Shown here: positions 17,424-26,389 of the stretch, piece by piece
Numbering within the stretch: position 1 is the first letter of the stretch
How the letters are laid out: the number at the start of each line of letters is the position of its first letter
Source of the DNA: Citrobacter youngae ATCC 29220
GTDB taxonomy: Bacteria > Pseudomonadota > Gammaproteobacteria > Enterobacterales > Enterobacteriaceae
Reading direction: 5' to 3'
Assembly: GCF_000155975.1 (NCBI RefSeq)
Contig: NZ_GG730301.1
Span: 374,049 to 438,048, forward strand
DNA length: 64,000 nucleotides
Notes under the pieces: generated by a model
What the model saw: only the letters and a program-made list of their open reading frames with translations
Told to the model about the DNA's origin: nothing
Database searches by the model: none
Position numbers and translations under genes: made by a program

Positions 17424-18839
17424 ATGCTTAAAAAATCGCTAAAGATTAGCAGTCAAGGATATCCAGTCTTTTTAAAACTGGTTGATTTTATCGTTATTAA
17501 TGTGACGTTAATTTTTAGTGCCCATCTGCTGGGGTTGCTGCCATTTAACACCATTGCTATTCTGAGTATTCTGTTCTCCGTCTTTTTTTTGTTATTCGCT
17601 GAATATATCAAAATTTATCAGCAAAAGATTAAAACGATTGGTTTACGTAATCAAAAACGGTTACTTTTTTGTACGCTGCTGGCTATTTTTTTTAACGAGC
17701 TGGTGAGTATGACGGTGGCAGAGCCGGAGTCCCTCGGTTACCTAGACAGGCTGCCGTCGCCTTTTTATTCTGCCATTATTTACTGGTACTTCATTCCATT
17801 ACCTTTTCTTTATTACATTCGCTTTTTCATTTTTAAATATTCAACGAAAAAGAGTATGCGCGTGGCGATTATTGGTATGACCGACAATGGCCTGGCCGCG
17901 GAAAGCGCGTTACTGTATGAGTACGCCAATATCAAATTGGATCTGGCCTTTTATGATGAGCGGGCGTTATCGCGCTGTGGCGACATCGTTGATAAGGTCA
18001 AAAGCCCCTTTCGCGGTCCGGTGATTAATCTGGTTGAGGAAGCCCGGCTGGGAAATATAGACGAGATCTATATCGCTTTACCGATGGTAGCGCTGCACCG
18101 CATCCGCCATTTTTTGACCATGATGTCAGACACCACCGTAGATACCTATATTGTTCCTGACTTTTATACCTACAGCAACAATATGTCCAAGCTGCGTTCT
18201 ATCCACAACCTGCAAACTATCGGTATTTTTAGCTCGCCGTTTGAAGGGGCGGGTTCGTTTATTAAGCGGGCGGAAGATTTGGTGCTTGGTAGTATCATTA
18301 TGCTGATGATTTCGTCGCTGATGTTGGCTATTGCTATTGGTATCAAACTCACGTCTCGCGGGCCGGTTTTTTTCAAACAGGACAGGTATGGCCTGAGTGG
18401 ACAAAAAATTAAGGTTTGGAAATTTCGCTCTATGCGCGTAATGGAGAATGCCGATACGGTTATTCAGGCCACAAAAAACGATCCACGGGTGACGAAATTC
18501 GGCAGTTTTTTACGCCGTACATCGCTGGATGAACTTCCGCAATTTATTAACGTATTGCAGGGAAGTATGTCGATTGTCGGCCCCAGACCCCATGCGGTTA
18601 CGCATAATGAACAGTACCGCAAACAGGTCGAAAATTACATGATCCGCCATAAGGTAAAGCCTGGCATCACCGGACTTGCGCAGATTAACGGTTTTCGTGG
18701 GGAAATCGATGCGCTTTATAAGATGGAAAAACGGGTTCAGTACGATATTGAGTACATTCAAAACTGGTCATTATGGCTGGATATAAAAATTATCATTAAA
18801 ACCATTTTCAAAGGATTTGTCGGTAAGAATGCATACTAA
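17424..18839 (+). CDS. undecaprenyl-phosphate hexose-1-phosphate transferase (WcaJ/WbaP-like)
   Basis: 471 aa. Four to five N-terminal membrane helices come first (about 15-145). A Rossmann-like middle domain follows (MRVAIIGMTDNGLAAESALL, about 147-250), then the bacterial sugar transferase domain (about 275-471). That domain carries FKQDRYGLSGQKIKVWKFRS, RRTSLDELPQ, GPRPHAV and KPGITGLAQ, all hallmarks of polyisoprenyl-phosphate hexose-1-phosphate transferases. It starts the repeat unit on undecaprenyl phosphate at the inner membrane; whether the sugar is glucose or galactose cannot be told. First gene of the operon; the next gene overlaps it by 11 bases. Confidence 0.92.
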   Translation: MLKKSLKISSQGYPVFLKLVDFIVINVTLIFSAHLLGLLPFNTIAILSILFSVFFLLFAEYIKIYQQKIKTIGLRNQKRLLFCTLLAIFFNELVSMTVAEPESLGYLDRLPSPFYSAIIYWYFIPLPFLYYIRFFIFKYSTKKSMRVAIIGMTDNGLAAESALLYEYANIKLDLAFYDERALSRCGDIVDKVKSPFRGPVINLVEEARLGNIDEIYIALPMVALHRIRHFLTMMSDTTVDTYIVPDFYTYSNNMSKLRSIHNLQTIGIFSSPFEGAGSFIKRAEDLVLGSIIMLMISSLMLAIAIGIKLTSRGPVFFKQDRYGLSGQKIKVWKFRSMRVMENADTVIQATKNDPRVTKFGSFLRRTSLDELPQFINVLQGSMSIVGPRPHAVTHNEQYRKQVENYMIRHKVKPGITGLAQINGFRGEIDALYKMEKRVQYDIEYIQNWSLWLDIKIIIKTIFKGFVGKNAY

Positions 18840-20115
18840 ATTAATAGTTATTACCGGAATCGTGATATCGCAGCCCGCATGGGCTGATTTAACACCGAAA
18901 TCACACATAGGCTTTGCGGGGATCGACTTCCAGGGCAAGGTTGCTGTGGATTATGGTTATAATGATAACGTGACGTATCAGCCACATAACAGCGATGCTG
19001 TCGGTTCCTCGTTTCAGAGCGCAGCGCCTGTGTTGAGTATGATCGGTGAGCGCGGTCAGGATAAGTACTTACTGATGTACTCTGGAGATTACCGTAACTA
19101 CTCAAGCGATTCTGCTGATAACTACACCGACCATTTTTTCCGTTTTAACGGCGCCTGGCGTTATGGGCTAAAGCATGGGTTAACCCTCAATCTGGAGGAT
19201 TCGCTTGGGCATGAATCTCGCGGTCGCGGCATTACCGAGGGTTTTTTACCGGACCAGTTTAAGCAATATGGGATTACATCTCCGCTGACGACGAATTTCA
19301 TCAACAGCGAATTGCGCTACAGCTATGGCGCGCCTGAAGGGCGTGGCAAAGCGGAACTGGCGTTGTTATACAAAAAACTGACTTTCGGTAATACTTCTGA
19401 TGTACAGGATGTCAGTGAGGATTTTTACAATTACATTCAGGAACAGGAATGGCATGAAAATAGCCTGATAGCGGAAATTTTTGACCAATATACGTCCAGA
19501 ACACGCTTTCGCTATAGCTTTATTACTAACCAGCGTCGCTATGATAACAACTCAGAAAAAGATACTAATGAGTACTATTTGCTGTACGGCCTGAAATCGC
19601 AGTTGACGGGTAAAACCAATGTCGACATGAATATTTCATGGTTGTACAAAACATTTGAAAACAACGCAAATTCACATGATTTTAATGGCCTGAACTGGGA
19701 CATAAAAGCAGAGTGGAAGCCGCTACAACAGTCGGTTTTCACGGCCCACTCGGCGCAAAGCATCAAAGACCCGTCGGAAGTTGGGGGATATATTTTAGTC
19801 ACCCAGTATGGCATTTCTTATCAGCATTTCTGGCTGGGCGATCGTTTTTCTACGGTGCTGGATTACTCATACACTGCGGAAGACTATAAAAAACAGAACA
19901 AGGATCGGCATGATAAAGATGGAGTATTTAGCGTAACGATGAGCTACGACTATACGCCATCGGTTAACTTTGAGATTAAATATCAATTAGATACATTGAA
20001 TTCTAATAAGGATACTGACTCGTTTTATATCGGTCCCAACGACAACCAGGAAGTTATTAGAACGTTGGGTTATGATAATTCTATGATTATGCTTAAAGCT
20101 AAGGTTCAGATCTAA
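18829..20115 (+). CDS. outer-membrane beta-barrel for polysaccharide export (VpsM/EpsL-like)
   Basis: 428 aa from the ATG at 18829, inside the end of the previous gene. A signal peptide (MHTKLIVITGIVISQPAWA, cut before DLTPK) is followed by a sequence of alternating aromatic/polar strands (for example YLLMYSGDYRNYSSDSADNY and FRYSFITNQRRYDNN), typical of an 18- to 20-strand barrel. It resembles outer-membrane barrel proteins of Vibrio VPS and EpsL-type operons. It precedes the short OPX gene by one base, and the two are likely partners in moving polymer through the outer membrane (inference from class and context). Confidence 0.8.
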   Translation: MHTKLIVITGIVISQPAWADLTPKSHIGFAGIDFQGKVAVDYGYNDNVTYQPHNSDAVGSSFQSAAPVLSMIGERGQDKYLLMYSGDYRNYSSDSADNYTDHFFRFNGAWRYGLKHGLTLNLEDSLGHESRGRGITEGFLPDQFKQYGITSPLTTNFINSELRYSYGAPEGRGKAELALLYKKLTFGNTSDVQDVSEDFYNYIQEQEWHENSLIAEIFDQYTSRTRFRYSFITNQRRYDNNSEKDTNEYYLLYGLKSQLTGKTNVDMNISWLYKTFENNANSHDFNGLNWDIKAEWKPLQQSVFTAHSAQSIKDPSEVGGYILVTQYGISYQHFWLGDRFSTVLDYSYTAEDYKKQNKDRHDKDGVFSVTMSYDYTPSVNFEIKYQLDTLNSNKDTDSFYIGPNDNQEVIRTLGYDNSMIMLKAKVQI

Positions 20116-20116
20116 A

Positions 20117-20674
20117 ATGAAAATAATAGAACTGTGCGCGTTTTTGCTATTCAGTATCCTGGTGGTCGGATGCACAACGTCCAGCCCGAGATTAATGGAC
20201 GATCCTGCTACAGTTCAGCAGGATTACCGACTTGGGGCGGGGGATACTGTCAATATCGCTGTTCATGGTCAACCCGATATGACAATGCGGTTTATTTTAG
20301 ATAAGAGTGGGGAGATTAATTTCCCGTATGTGGGCGCTCTTAAATTAAAAGATAAAACTGTCGAACAGGTGACTAACGAATTAACTCAACGGCTGACGGG
20401 AGATTATTTTACCACGCCGATGGTGACGGTAAGTATTGCCGAATTCAGGAAATACTATGTTTCCGGTGAAGTGAAAAGTCCGAACGGATTCGCCTGGGAG
20501 CCAGGCCTTACCGTGGAGAAATCTATTGCGCAGGCGGGGGGATTTACAGACCGTGCTGACCGAAAAGATATCAACATTCGCCTGTCTGGTAGCAATCAAC
20601 TGCTTGAGAATGTCGATTTAACGCACTCTGTTCATCCTGGCGATGTCGTGATTATTGGCATGGGGTTCTTCTGA
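20117..20674 (+). CDS. short polysaccharide-export (OPX) lipoprotein
   Basis: 185 aa with a type II signal peptide and lipobox VVGC (Cys 19). Residues about 35-110 form the Poly_export domain (YRLGAGDTVNIAVHGQPDM, INFPYVGALKL), and about 112-175 hold one SLBB domain (YYVSGEVKSPNGFAWEPG). It is half the length of Wza (about 379 aa) and lacks the C-terminal amphipathic helix that spans the outer membrane in Wza. Such short OPX proteins need a separate barrel (family knowledge), which is encoded immediately upstream. Confidence 0.9.
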   Translation: MKIIELCAFLLFSILVVGCTTSSPRLMDDPATVQQDYRLGAGDTVNIAVHGQPDMTMRFILDKSGEINFPYVGALKLKDKTVEQVTNELTQRLTGDYFTTPMVTVSIAEFRKYYVSGEVKSPNGFAWEPGLTVEKSIAQAGGFTDRADRKDINIRLSGSNQLLENVDLTHSVHPGDVVIIGMGFF

Positions 20675-20676
20675 AG

Positions 20677-22806
20677 ATGAAACTATCTATAGTGGAAAAC
20701 GGCAAAAAACGAGAAAGCACCGTCGAATTCTCCCGCTTTGCCAAAGAGCTGAAAAAGAACGCCTGGAAAATCGCGCTGGCCGGTATCGTTGCCGGAGTCG
20801 TGGCATATCCATTAATCAGCATGATGTCCTCAAAGTATGTCTCAACGGCGACGGTGCTGATTAAAGCCCAGGCCGATAACGTTTCTCCGTTTCCGCAGGT
20901 TGATGGTTTCGATTCAACGCGCAGTGGTTACTACGAAACGCAATATGCGTTGATGCATTCTCGTATTGTGCTTGAACAAGCCGTGCGCGATATGAAGCTG
21001 GATGAAAACCCGGAGTTTACCGGTGAAAAAGCCGATGCCAGGGGGGCGGATAGCAATGAAAGCCGACAGCTGAGGATGGAGCAAGCGCTGAAAACGTTGT
21101 CGAAAAACCTGAATGTCATCGGTATTCGTACGACGAACCTGGCGTCTATCACCTATGAATCCCCCTCGCCCCTGCTGGCTGCAGACGTGGCGAACGGCGT
21201 CGCGCAGGCCTTCATCAACTATACGGTTGAGCAAAAGCGCCTGAAGGTAGAGAAAGCCCGCGAACTGAATTTTGAAAAAATGGAAGAGATTCAGAAGTCG
21301 ATAGCGAAGCAAAAAGAGGAGATGGACAGCTATCTGAAAAATGCCGGGTTGCTGACCTTTCGCGGTATCGATGGTTTTGAAACCGAGCAGTTAAGTATTG
21401 TGACCAATCGCCTGGCTGATGCGACCCAGCGTCGCGTTGCCGCTGAATCCGTCTATAACGAGGTGAATGGGGGAGGGAAATCCGTAGAGAGCGTTATCTC
21501 TCTGCCTTCGGTCTCTAACCACGCCCAGATCCAGGATTTACGTATCGCGTTAATTCAGGCGCAGCGTACGTTGTCTGAATTGCGCAAAGTATACGGGCCG
21601 AAAAATCCCGCTATTTTAAAAGCAGAAGCTGATGTCCAGTCGATCCAAAGCCAAACCGGACGGGTACTGGGTGAGCTGAAAGTGGGGTTACGTCAGCAAT
21701 ATCTGGCGGCGCTGGCGGATGAAAAGAACTATCAGCAGCAGGTGGCGCAGCAGAAAGAGATCTTCCAGAAAATGGCCTCAAAACGGGATGCCTGGAACAG
21801 CCAAAAGCTGTCGTTAGATAAAATGGAAGACCTGTATAAGTCGCTATATCAGCGGACTCAGGAACTGTCGCTGTCCGGCGTGAATGCCGACGCGGTGTTA
21901 TATGATCCTGCCGTTCCGCCATTAAAACCGGCGAAGCCGAATAAATCCCTGCTGTTGGTGATGGTGGTTCTGCTGGTGGTGGTGTTCAGCATCATGTATT
22001 TCATCGTCAAAGCGGCAATGGATAGCTCAATCGGTACGCTGAGCCGCATGAAAAAACGCCTGAACGTCGTCCCGCTTGGCGAGATCCGTCGGTTTAGCGG
22101 AACATCAGGACGCGCGCAGGTGCGGGACATGATCCTGAAGAATCCATTGAACGCCGATATTGTGCACGGTATTCGAACCCGGATTATGCTGGATAATCGC
22201 CCCTTACAGACGCTTGCCGTGGCGTCGGCGGAGCACGGCGAAGGGCGCTCTTTGCTGGCGAGTCTGTTAGCAAACTCCTTTAGTTTCGACCAGAAAACGC
22301 TGCTTATCGATGCCGATTTCTTTAATACTGGCGGGCTCTCATCGGAGCTGGCATCGGCAACGTCCGCAGGCGTAGCGGAACTACTGCGTGGGGAGGCAGA
22401 GCTTGAACAGGTACGGATTACGCTCAGTGATAAGCTTGATTTTATCCCGCATGGAAAGACCACCCTCTCTTCTCTGCTGATGTTGTCGTCCGGGCACCTC
22501 GAGCCCTTAATGCGCGAGCTGAAATCGCACTACCAGCGCATCATTATCGATGTTGCGGCCGTGAATCAGAGTCAGGATGTGCAACTGATCAAACGCGCCG
22601 TGGATGGGGTTATTTTCATTGTGAAAGCCGGAGCGGGTTCGGCAGGGCACATCGCTAATGCGCTGGATAAGCTTGAGGAAAATAATGGCGTTGTGATTGG
22701 CGCCGTGCTGAATGCGGTTGAAGAAAAGGATCTTGAAACGCAAGAGGGTCTGCGTTCACTGAACTTCAGTACCGATCAACTGATGACGACGCCAGGCCGC
22801 GTATGA
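20677..22806 (+). CDS. Wzc-like polysaccharide co-polymerase with degenerate kinase domain
   Basis: 709 aa. Membrane helix 1 (about 35-52) is followed by a large periplasmic Wzz/GNVR domain with a coiled coil, with the conserved SELRKVYGPKNPAI-type motif before helix 2 (LLLVMVVLLVVVFSIMYFIV, about 425-445). The cytoplasmic BY-kinase-like domain (about 500-690) retains LLIDADF (Walker A') but reads HGEGRS where GxGK(S/T) is expected (Arg 524 for Lys). It reads IIIDVAA in place of IDTPP at Walker B. There is no C-terminal tyrosine cluster. It should set chain length and couple to the OPX protein, but tyrosine-kinase activity is doubtful. Confidence 0.88.
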   Translation: MKLSIVENGKKRESTVEFSRFAKELKKNAWKIALAGIVAGVVAYPLISMMSSKYVSTATVLIKAQADNVSPFPQVDGFDSTRSGYYETQYALMHSRIVLEQAVRDMKLDENPEFTGEKADARGADSNESRQLRMEQALKTLSKNLNVIGIRTTNLASITYESPSPLLAADVANGVAQAFINYTVEQKRLKVEKARELNFEKMEEIQKSIAKQKEEMDSYLKNAGLLTFRGIDGFETEQLSIVTNRLADATQRRVAAESVYNEVNGGGKSVESVISLPSVSNHAQIQDLRIALIQAQRTLSELRKVYGPKNPAILKAEADVQSIQSQTGRVLGELKVGLRQQYLAALADEKNYQQQVAQQKEIFQKMASKRDAWNSQKLSLDKMEDLYKSLYQRTQELSLSGVNADAVLYDPAVPPLKPAKPNKSLLLVMVVLLVVVFSIMYFIVKAAMDSSIGTLSRMKKRLNVVPLGEIRRFSGTSGRAQVRDMILKNPLNADIVHGIRTRIMLDNRPLQTLAVASAEHGEGRSLLASLLANSFSFDQKTLLIDADFFNTGGLSSELASATSAGVAELLRGEAELEQVRITLSDKLDFIPHGKTTLSSLLMLSSGHLEPLMRELKSHYQRIIIDVAAVNQSQDVQLIKRAVDGVIFIVKAGAGSAGHIANALDKLEENNGVVIGAVLNAVEEKDLETQEGLRSLNFSTDQLMTTPGRV

Positions 22807-24014
22807 GTTTACTGAAGAGCGCCTCCACGATAGCCGGTTCATCAGTCATCTCGCAGTTGATTGGTGCGCTGTCTATCTGGTTGATTTCACATAAGTACAA
22901 TATGGCTGAAGTGGGGCTTTATGCGCTCAACTACAGTATTGCCGTGGTGGGCGCTCAGGTATGTACCTTCGCATCGCAGCTTCTGATTCCGAAACAGCAG
23001 GACGACGAACTGGTACAGAACGTTGTGTTCTGTCTGATACAAAGCACGCTTATTGCCTTACCCTACGCCGTACTGACCGCATGGTTGTTTCACCAGAACA
23101 TCCTGTTCCTCTATTTGCTGACGCTGGCTACGGCGTGGGTTCTGATCTCGGAAAATCTGTCGTTGCGCACAGCTAACTTTCGTTTCCTGATCTTCCAACG
23201 CATTTCTGTCTCTGTGGTGGTATTGCTTTCGATACTGGTTACGCACCATGTGCAACTGTTCTACTGGTCATGGGCCTGCGCGACGATGGTGCTGACCATC
23301 AGCTGTATTCTGCATTCGTTTGATATTCGTGCCGTGACGGCCCGACATTTACGACCCGCCAGTAATTGGCATTTTTTTAAACAGAATATTCATCACATTA
23401 CTAAAGTCGGCAGCGCTGAGGTGTTGGCGATGGCCAGCAGCAATCTGCCGATTATGCTGATTAACTTCTGGTTTTCGGCGCTGACGGCCGGTTATTTTTC
23501 CGTGGTCAGCCGCTTCTGCCTGGCGCCGGTGGTGATCATCGGGAACGCGGTGCGTAATACTATTTTTTCCAAGTGGTCTATCGATTTCAGAAATAACACC
23601 TTTAATTATCAGGAGTACACCAGGGTGCGGATGCTGCTGCTGGTTCTGGGGGTTATCTGTACTCTTGGGGTATTTATTTTCTACCCGATCGTGATGCGCC
23701 TCGGTTTTAGCGAAGACTGGATTAACTCCATTGAAACGTCACGCTATATGCTGCCCTACCTGTTTCCGGCGCTGGCGATAAGCCCCCTGACGGTCATCGA
23801 GCTTATTTTTGGCTCCCACCGCTATTTTCTGCGCATCCAGTTGGAACAGCTGGCGATTGTGCTATTTGCTTTTGTCGTCATTCCCTATTTTTATAAAGAT
23901 TATGCAACGTCGGTGATTGTGTTTTCTTCACTGACATTTATTCGCTACGCCTTTATTTATTTAAAAATGAACAAGCGGGCTAATCTGCTGAAAGACAGGC
24001 CGGTGATACTATGA
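22803..24014 (+). CDS. Wzx-type polysaccharide flippase
   Basis: 403 aa, very hydrophobic, about 12 predicted helices, opening with LLKSASTIAGSSVISQLIGA as in the MATE/MOP polysaccharide flippase family. It would flip undecaprenyl-linked repeat units across the inner membrane. Its ATG overlaps the previous stop (ATGA), and it overlaps the next gene the same way, so the PCP-Wzx-Wzy trio is translationally coupled. Confidence 0.85.
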   Translation: MSLLKSASTIAGSSVISQLIGALSIWLISHKYNMAEVGLYALNYSIAVVGAQVCTFASQLLIPKQQDDELVQNVVFCLIQSTLIALPYAVLTAWLFHQNILFLYLLTLATAWVLISENLSLRTANFRFLIFQRISVSVVVLLSILVTHHVQLFYWSWACATMVLTISCILHSFDIRAVTARHLRPASNWHFFKQNIHHITKVGSAEVLAMASSNLPIMLINFWFSALTAGYFSVVSRFCLAPVVIIGNAVRNTIFSKWSIDFRNNTFNYQEYTRVRMLLLVLGVICTLGVFIFYPIVMRLGFSEDWINSIETSRYMLPYLFPALAISPLTVIELIFGSHRYFLRIQLEQLAIVLFAFVVIPYFYKDYATSVIVFSSLTFIRYAFIYLKMNKRANLLKDRPVIL

Positions 24015-25381
24015 CGCTGAATACCGGATACTATTTACAGGGTTATACCTTCGTTACGCTGATCCTCTGTGGCCTGGTGCAATACTTTACCGGCATGCAG
24101 TCTGTACTGTGGCTCCCTTTTTTCCTGACCCTGCTAATGGTGGGATTACTGGTGATGCAGACGCGCGACGGCTCGCTGCAACTGGATGCGCAGGAGACGA
24201 TTGTGCTGGCGTTGTACTTTTCGTTCCTGATACTGGCCGGAACCTCAACTCTGATTCAGGGCGGCATCACCGTCGCGATTGTGGCCTTTAAAAATGAAAT
24301 CGCGCTGTCGCTGGTGATGATCTGCCTACTGCTGGGGTTTTGCCGGGAGTCGCAGATTTATCGCGTGACTCGCTATTTATACTGGGTGTTTTATGCGCAG
24401 ATCCCGGTAATGATTTATCAGGTTTTACTGGTCGTCCCCCAGCGTGTCGCGGTGCGTGGCGAAGATGAGAAATGGGACTCCGTGGTTGGCACGTTTGGCG
24501 GCGACCCGATGGGGGGCGGCAACACTGCCGCGATGGGCCTGTTTTGTCTGCTGATTATGTTGTTAAAAGTCTCGGAATATAAGCATGGGCTAACCACATT
24601 TAAATCCATGGCGTTGCATATTATCCTTGGGATCGGCTTGTGTATTATTGGTGAAGTGAAGTTCGTTATCCTGCTATCGCCTCTGTTCCTGGCGTGGGTG
24701 TGGATCTCGCCGAGCTATGTCAAAGACGTCAGTAAGATCAATCTGAAGACGTTGTTGCTTATCGTGGCGGGGATGCTGCTGCTGATTAGCCTGTCGATAG
24801 TGATCCTCGCGTATTATTACTCTTCCGCGTTTGGCGGCGATCCGTCGAAAAGTTCGTTGAGTATTTTCATCGACTCTTTAAGCTATATCTTTGATCCGAA
24901 CTACATCATGTCTAACGGCGAGCTAGGGCGCTTTACGACTTTCCTGTTCTGGCTGAAAAATAACGATCTGTGGGGACTTTCAGGAACGTTGTTTGGCTAT
25001 GGGCTTAACGCCACTAACAGCGGAAGTACGGTGTCGCCGGGCTTTCTGAATATTATTTATAACTTAATTCTCGACTCAACTTCCCTGAGTGTGCTGCTGT
25101 GGGAAGTGGGCGTGATCGGCACGTTACTCTTCATTAGCTTATTTATTTATATCCTGAAAGTGTGTCAGCCCAGGCCATTATTGACGCTTGAGCAACTGGA
25201 CCCGCAGGATCTTCAGTTGCTGAGCTTTGCGCCAGCGTTTAACGCTTTTGCGATCGGTTGCTTAATAAGCTTACCGTACAGCCAGATACTGATGATTACG
25301 CCGATGTTACAATTTCTGTTCTATTTATCACTGGGATCAAGTTTAGTGATTCGTCGAACCGTCCTTCGCTGCGTAGGGTAA
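24011..25381 (+). CDS. Wzy-type O-antigen/exopolysaccharide polymerase
   Basis: 456 aa, about 12 predicted membrane helices with a long periplasmic loop in the second half (about 270-345, YYSSAFGGDPSKSSLSIF onward), the topology of Wzy polymerases. Primary sequence of Wzy is poorly conserved, so the call rests on topology and position after Wzx. It would join repeat units on the periplasmic face. Confidence 0.8.
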   Translation: MTLNTGYYLQGYTFVTLILCGLVQYFTGMQSVLWLPFFLTLLMVGLLVMQTRDGSLQLDAQETIVLALYFSFLILAGTSTLIQGGITVAIVAFKNEIALSLVMICLLLGFCRESQIYRVTRYLYWVFYAQIPVMIYQVLLVVPQRVAVRGEDEKWDSVVGTFGGDPMGGGNTAAMGLFCLLIMLLKVSEYKHGLTTFKSMALHIILGIGLCIIGEVKFVILLSPLFLAWVWISPSYVKDVSKINLKTLLLIVAGMLLLISLSIVILAYYYSSAFGGDPSKSSLSIFIDSLSYIFDPNYIMSNGELGRFTTFLFWLKNNDLWGLSGTLFGYGLNATNSGSTVSPGFLNIIYNLILDSTSLSVLLWEVGVIGTLLFISLFIYILKVCQPRPLLTLEQLDPQDLQLLSFAPAFNAFAIGCLISLPYSQILMITPMLQFLFYLSLGSSLVIRRTVLRCVG

Positions 25382-25385
25382 TTGT

Positions 25386-26375
25386 ATGGATAATAAACCG
25401 TTTATTTCAGTGAGTATTAAAACGCTCAATGAATCTGAGTGTATTGAGAAAACAATTGACAGTATCCGTAAGCAGCTTGTTGATTATCCGCATAAAATTA
25501 TTGTGGCAGACAGCCTGTCAACGGATAACACCCAACAGCTGGCGATCGATAAAGGGGCGACCGTCGTGTCTTTAACCGATCCAGGCGATCGCTGCTGCGG
25601 CGTCGGGCATCAGCTGGGTTACCTTTATAGTGAAGGGGAATATCTGTTGCTGATGGACGGCGACATGGAGCTGGAAGAAGGATTTGTGGATCAGGCTGTC
25701 GCATTTTTGCAGGCGCAACCGGAATATGCGGGCGTGGCGGGAACCGTCGAAATGGACGATGCCGTCAACTATGAATTTAAATCGCGTAAGCAGCGTATTA
25801 ATAAAATCTATCCCGTAGGGGATAGCGACCACTTAGGTGGCGGAGGACTTTATCGCCGCTCCGCCATTGAGAAAATTGGGTATCTCACCAACCGTAATCT
25901 GCACGCCTATGAAGAAGCCGAACTGGGCCTGCGCTTACTTGACGCGGGGTATAAATTACGTCGTCTGAATATTCCGTATTTTATTCATACTTCGCATACC
26001 ATGCCGACCTTTCAGATGCTGAAGCATCGCTGGAAAAGCGGATACTATCAGGCGCCGGGAGAGTTTTTACGCTGTGCATGGGGAAAACCTTATTTCATCA
26101 AAGCGTTAAAAATGGTTAAGAATGAGGCGATTTTTGCGCTTTACCTGATCGCTCTGTTCGTTGCAGCAGTGACCTTTAATCTTGAGCTTTTCGATATCGC
26201 ATTTCTGCCATTGCTTATCTTTGTGGTGCTGAAAACTGTGCAGAATCGGTCGTTATTGAACGGCCTGCAAAGCGTAATGAACTTAGCCGTGCTTTCTGCG
26301 GGACTGGTTAAAGGGCTCACTCATCCACAACGCGATCCGTTGACTCCGCCTGACAGTAAGATCATTCATGAATAA
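25386..26375 (+). CDS. family 2 glycosyltransferase
   Basis: 329 aa. GT-A fold: ISVSIKTLNESECIEKTIDS at the N-terminus, DSLSTDNTQQLA (nucleotide binding) and LLLMDGDMELEEGF with the metal-binding DxD-type motif. The C-terminal third has two hydrophobic helices (FALYLIALFVAAVTFNLELF and the stretch after it) that may hold it to the inner membrane. It adds one sugar of the repeat unit; donor and acceptor unknown. Five bases after the polymerase gene. Confidence 0.88.
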   Translation: MDNKPFISVSIKTLNESECIEKTIDSIRKQLVDYPHKIIVADSLSTDNTQQLAIDKGATVVSLTDPGDRCCGVGHQLGYLYSEGEYLLLMDGDMELEEGFVDQAVAFLQAQPEYAGVAGTVEMDDAVNYEFKSRKQRINKIYPVGDSDHLGGGGLYRRSAIEKIGYLTNRNLHAYEEAELGLRLLDAGYKLRRLNIPYFIHTSHTMPTFQMLKHRWKSGYYQAPGEFLRCAWGKPYFIKALKMVKNEAIFALYLIALFVAAVTFNLELFDIAFLPLLIFVVLKTVQNRSLLNGLQSVMNLAVLSAGLVKGLTHPQRDPLTPPDSKIIHE

Positions 26376-26389
26376 CTAAGGCAGACGCC

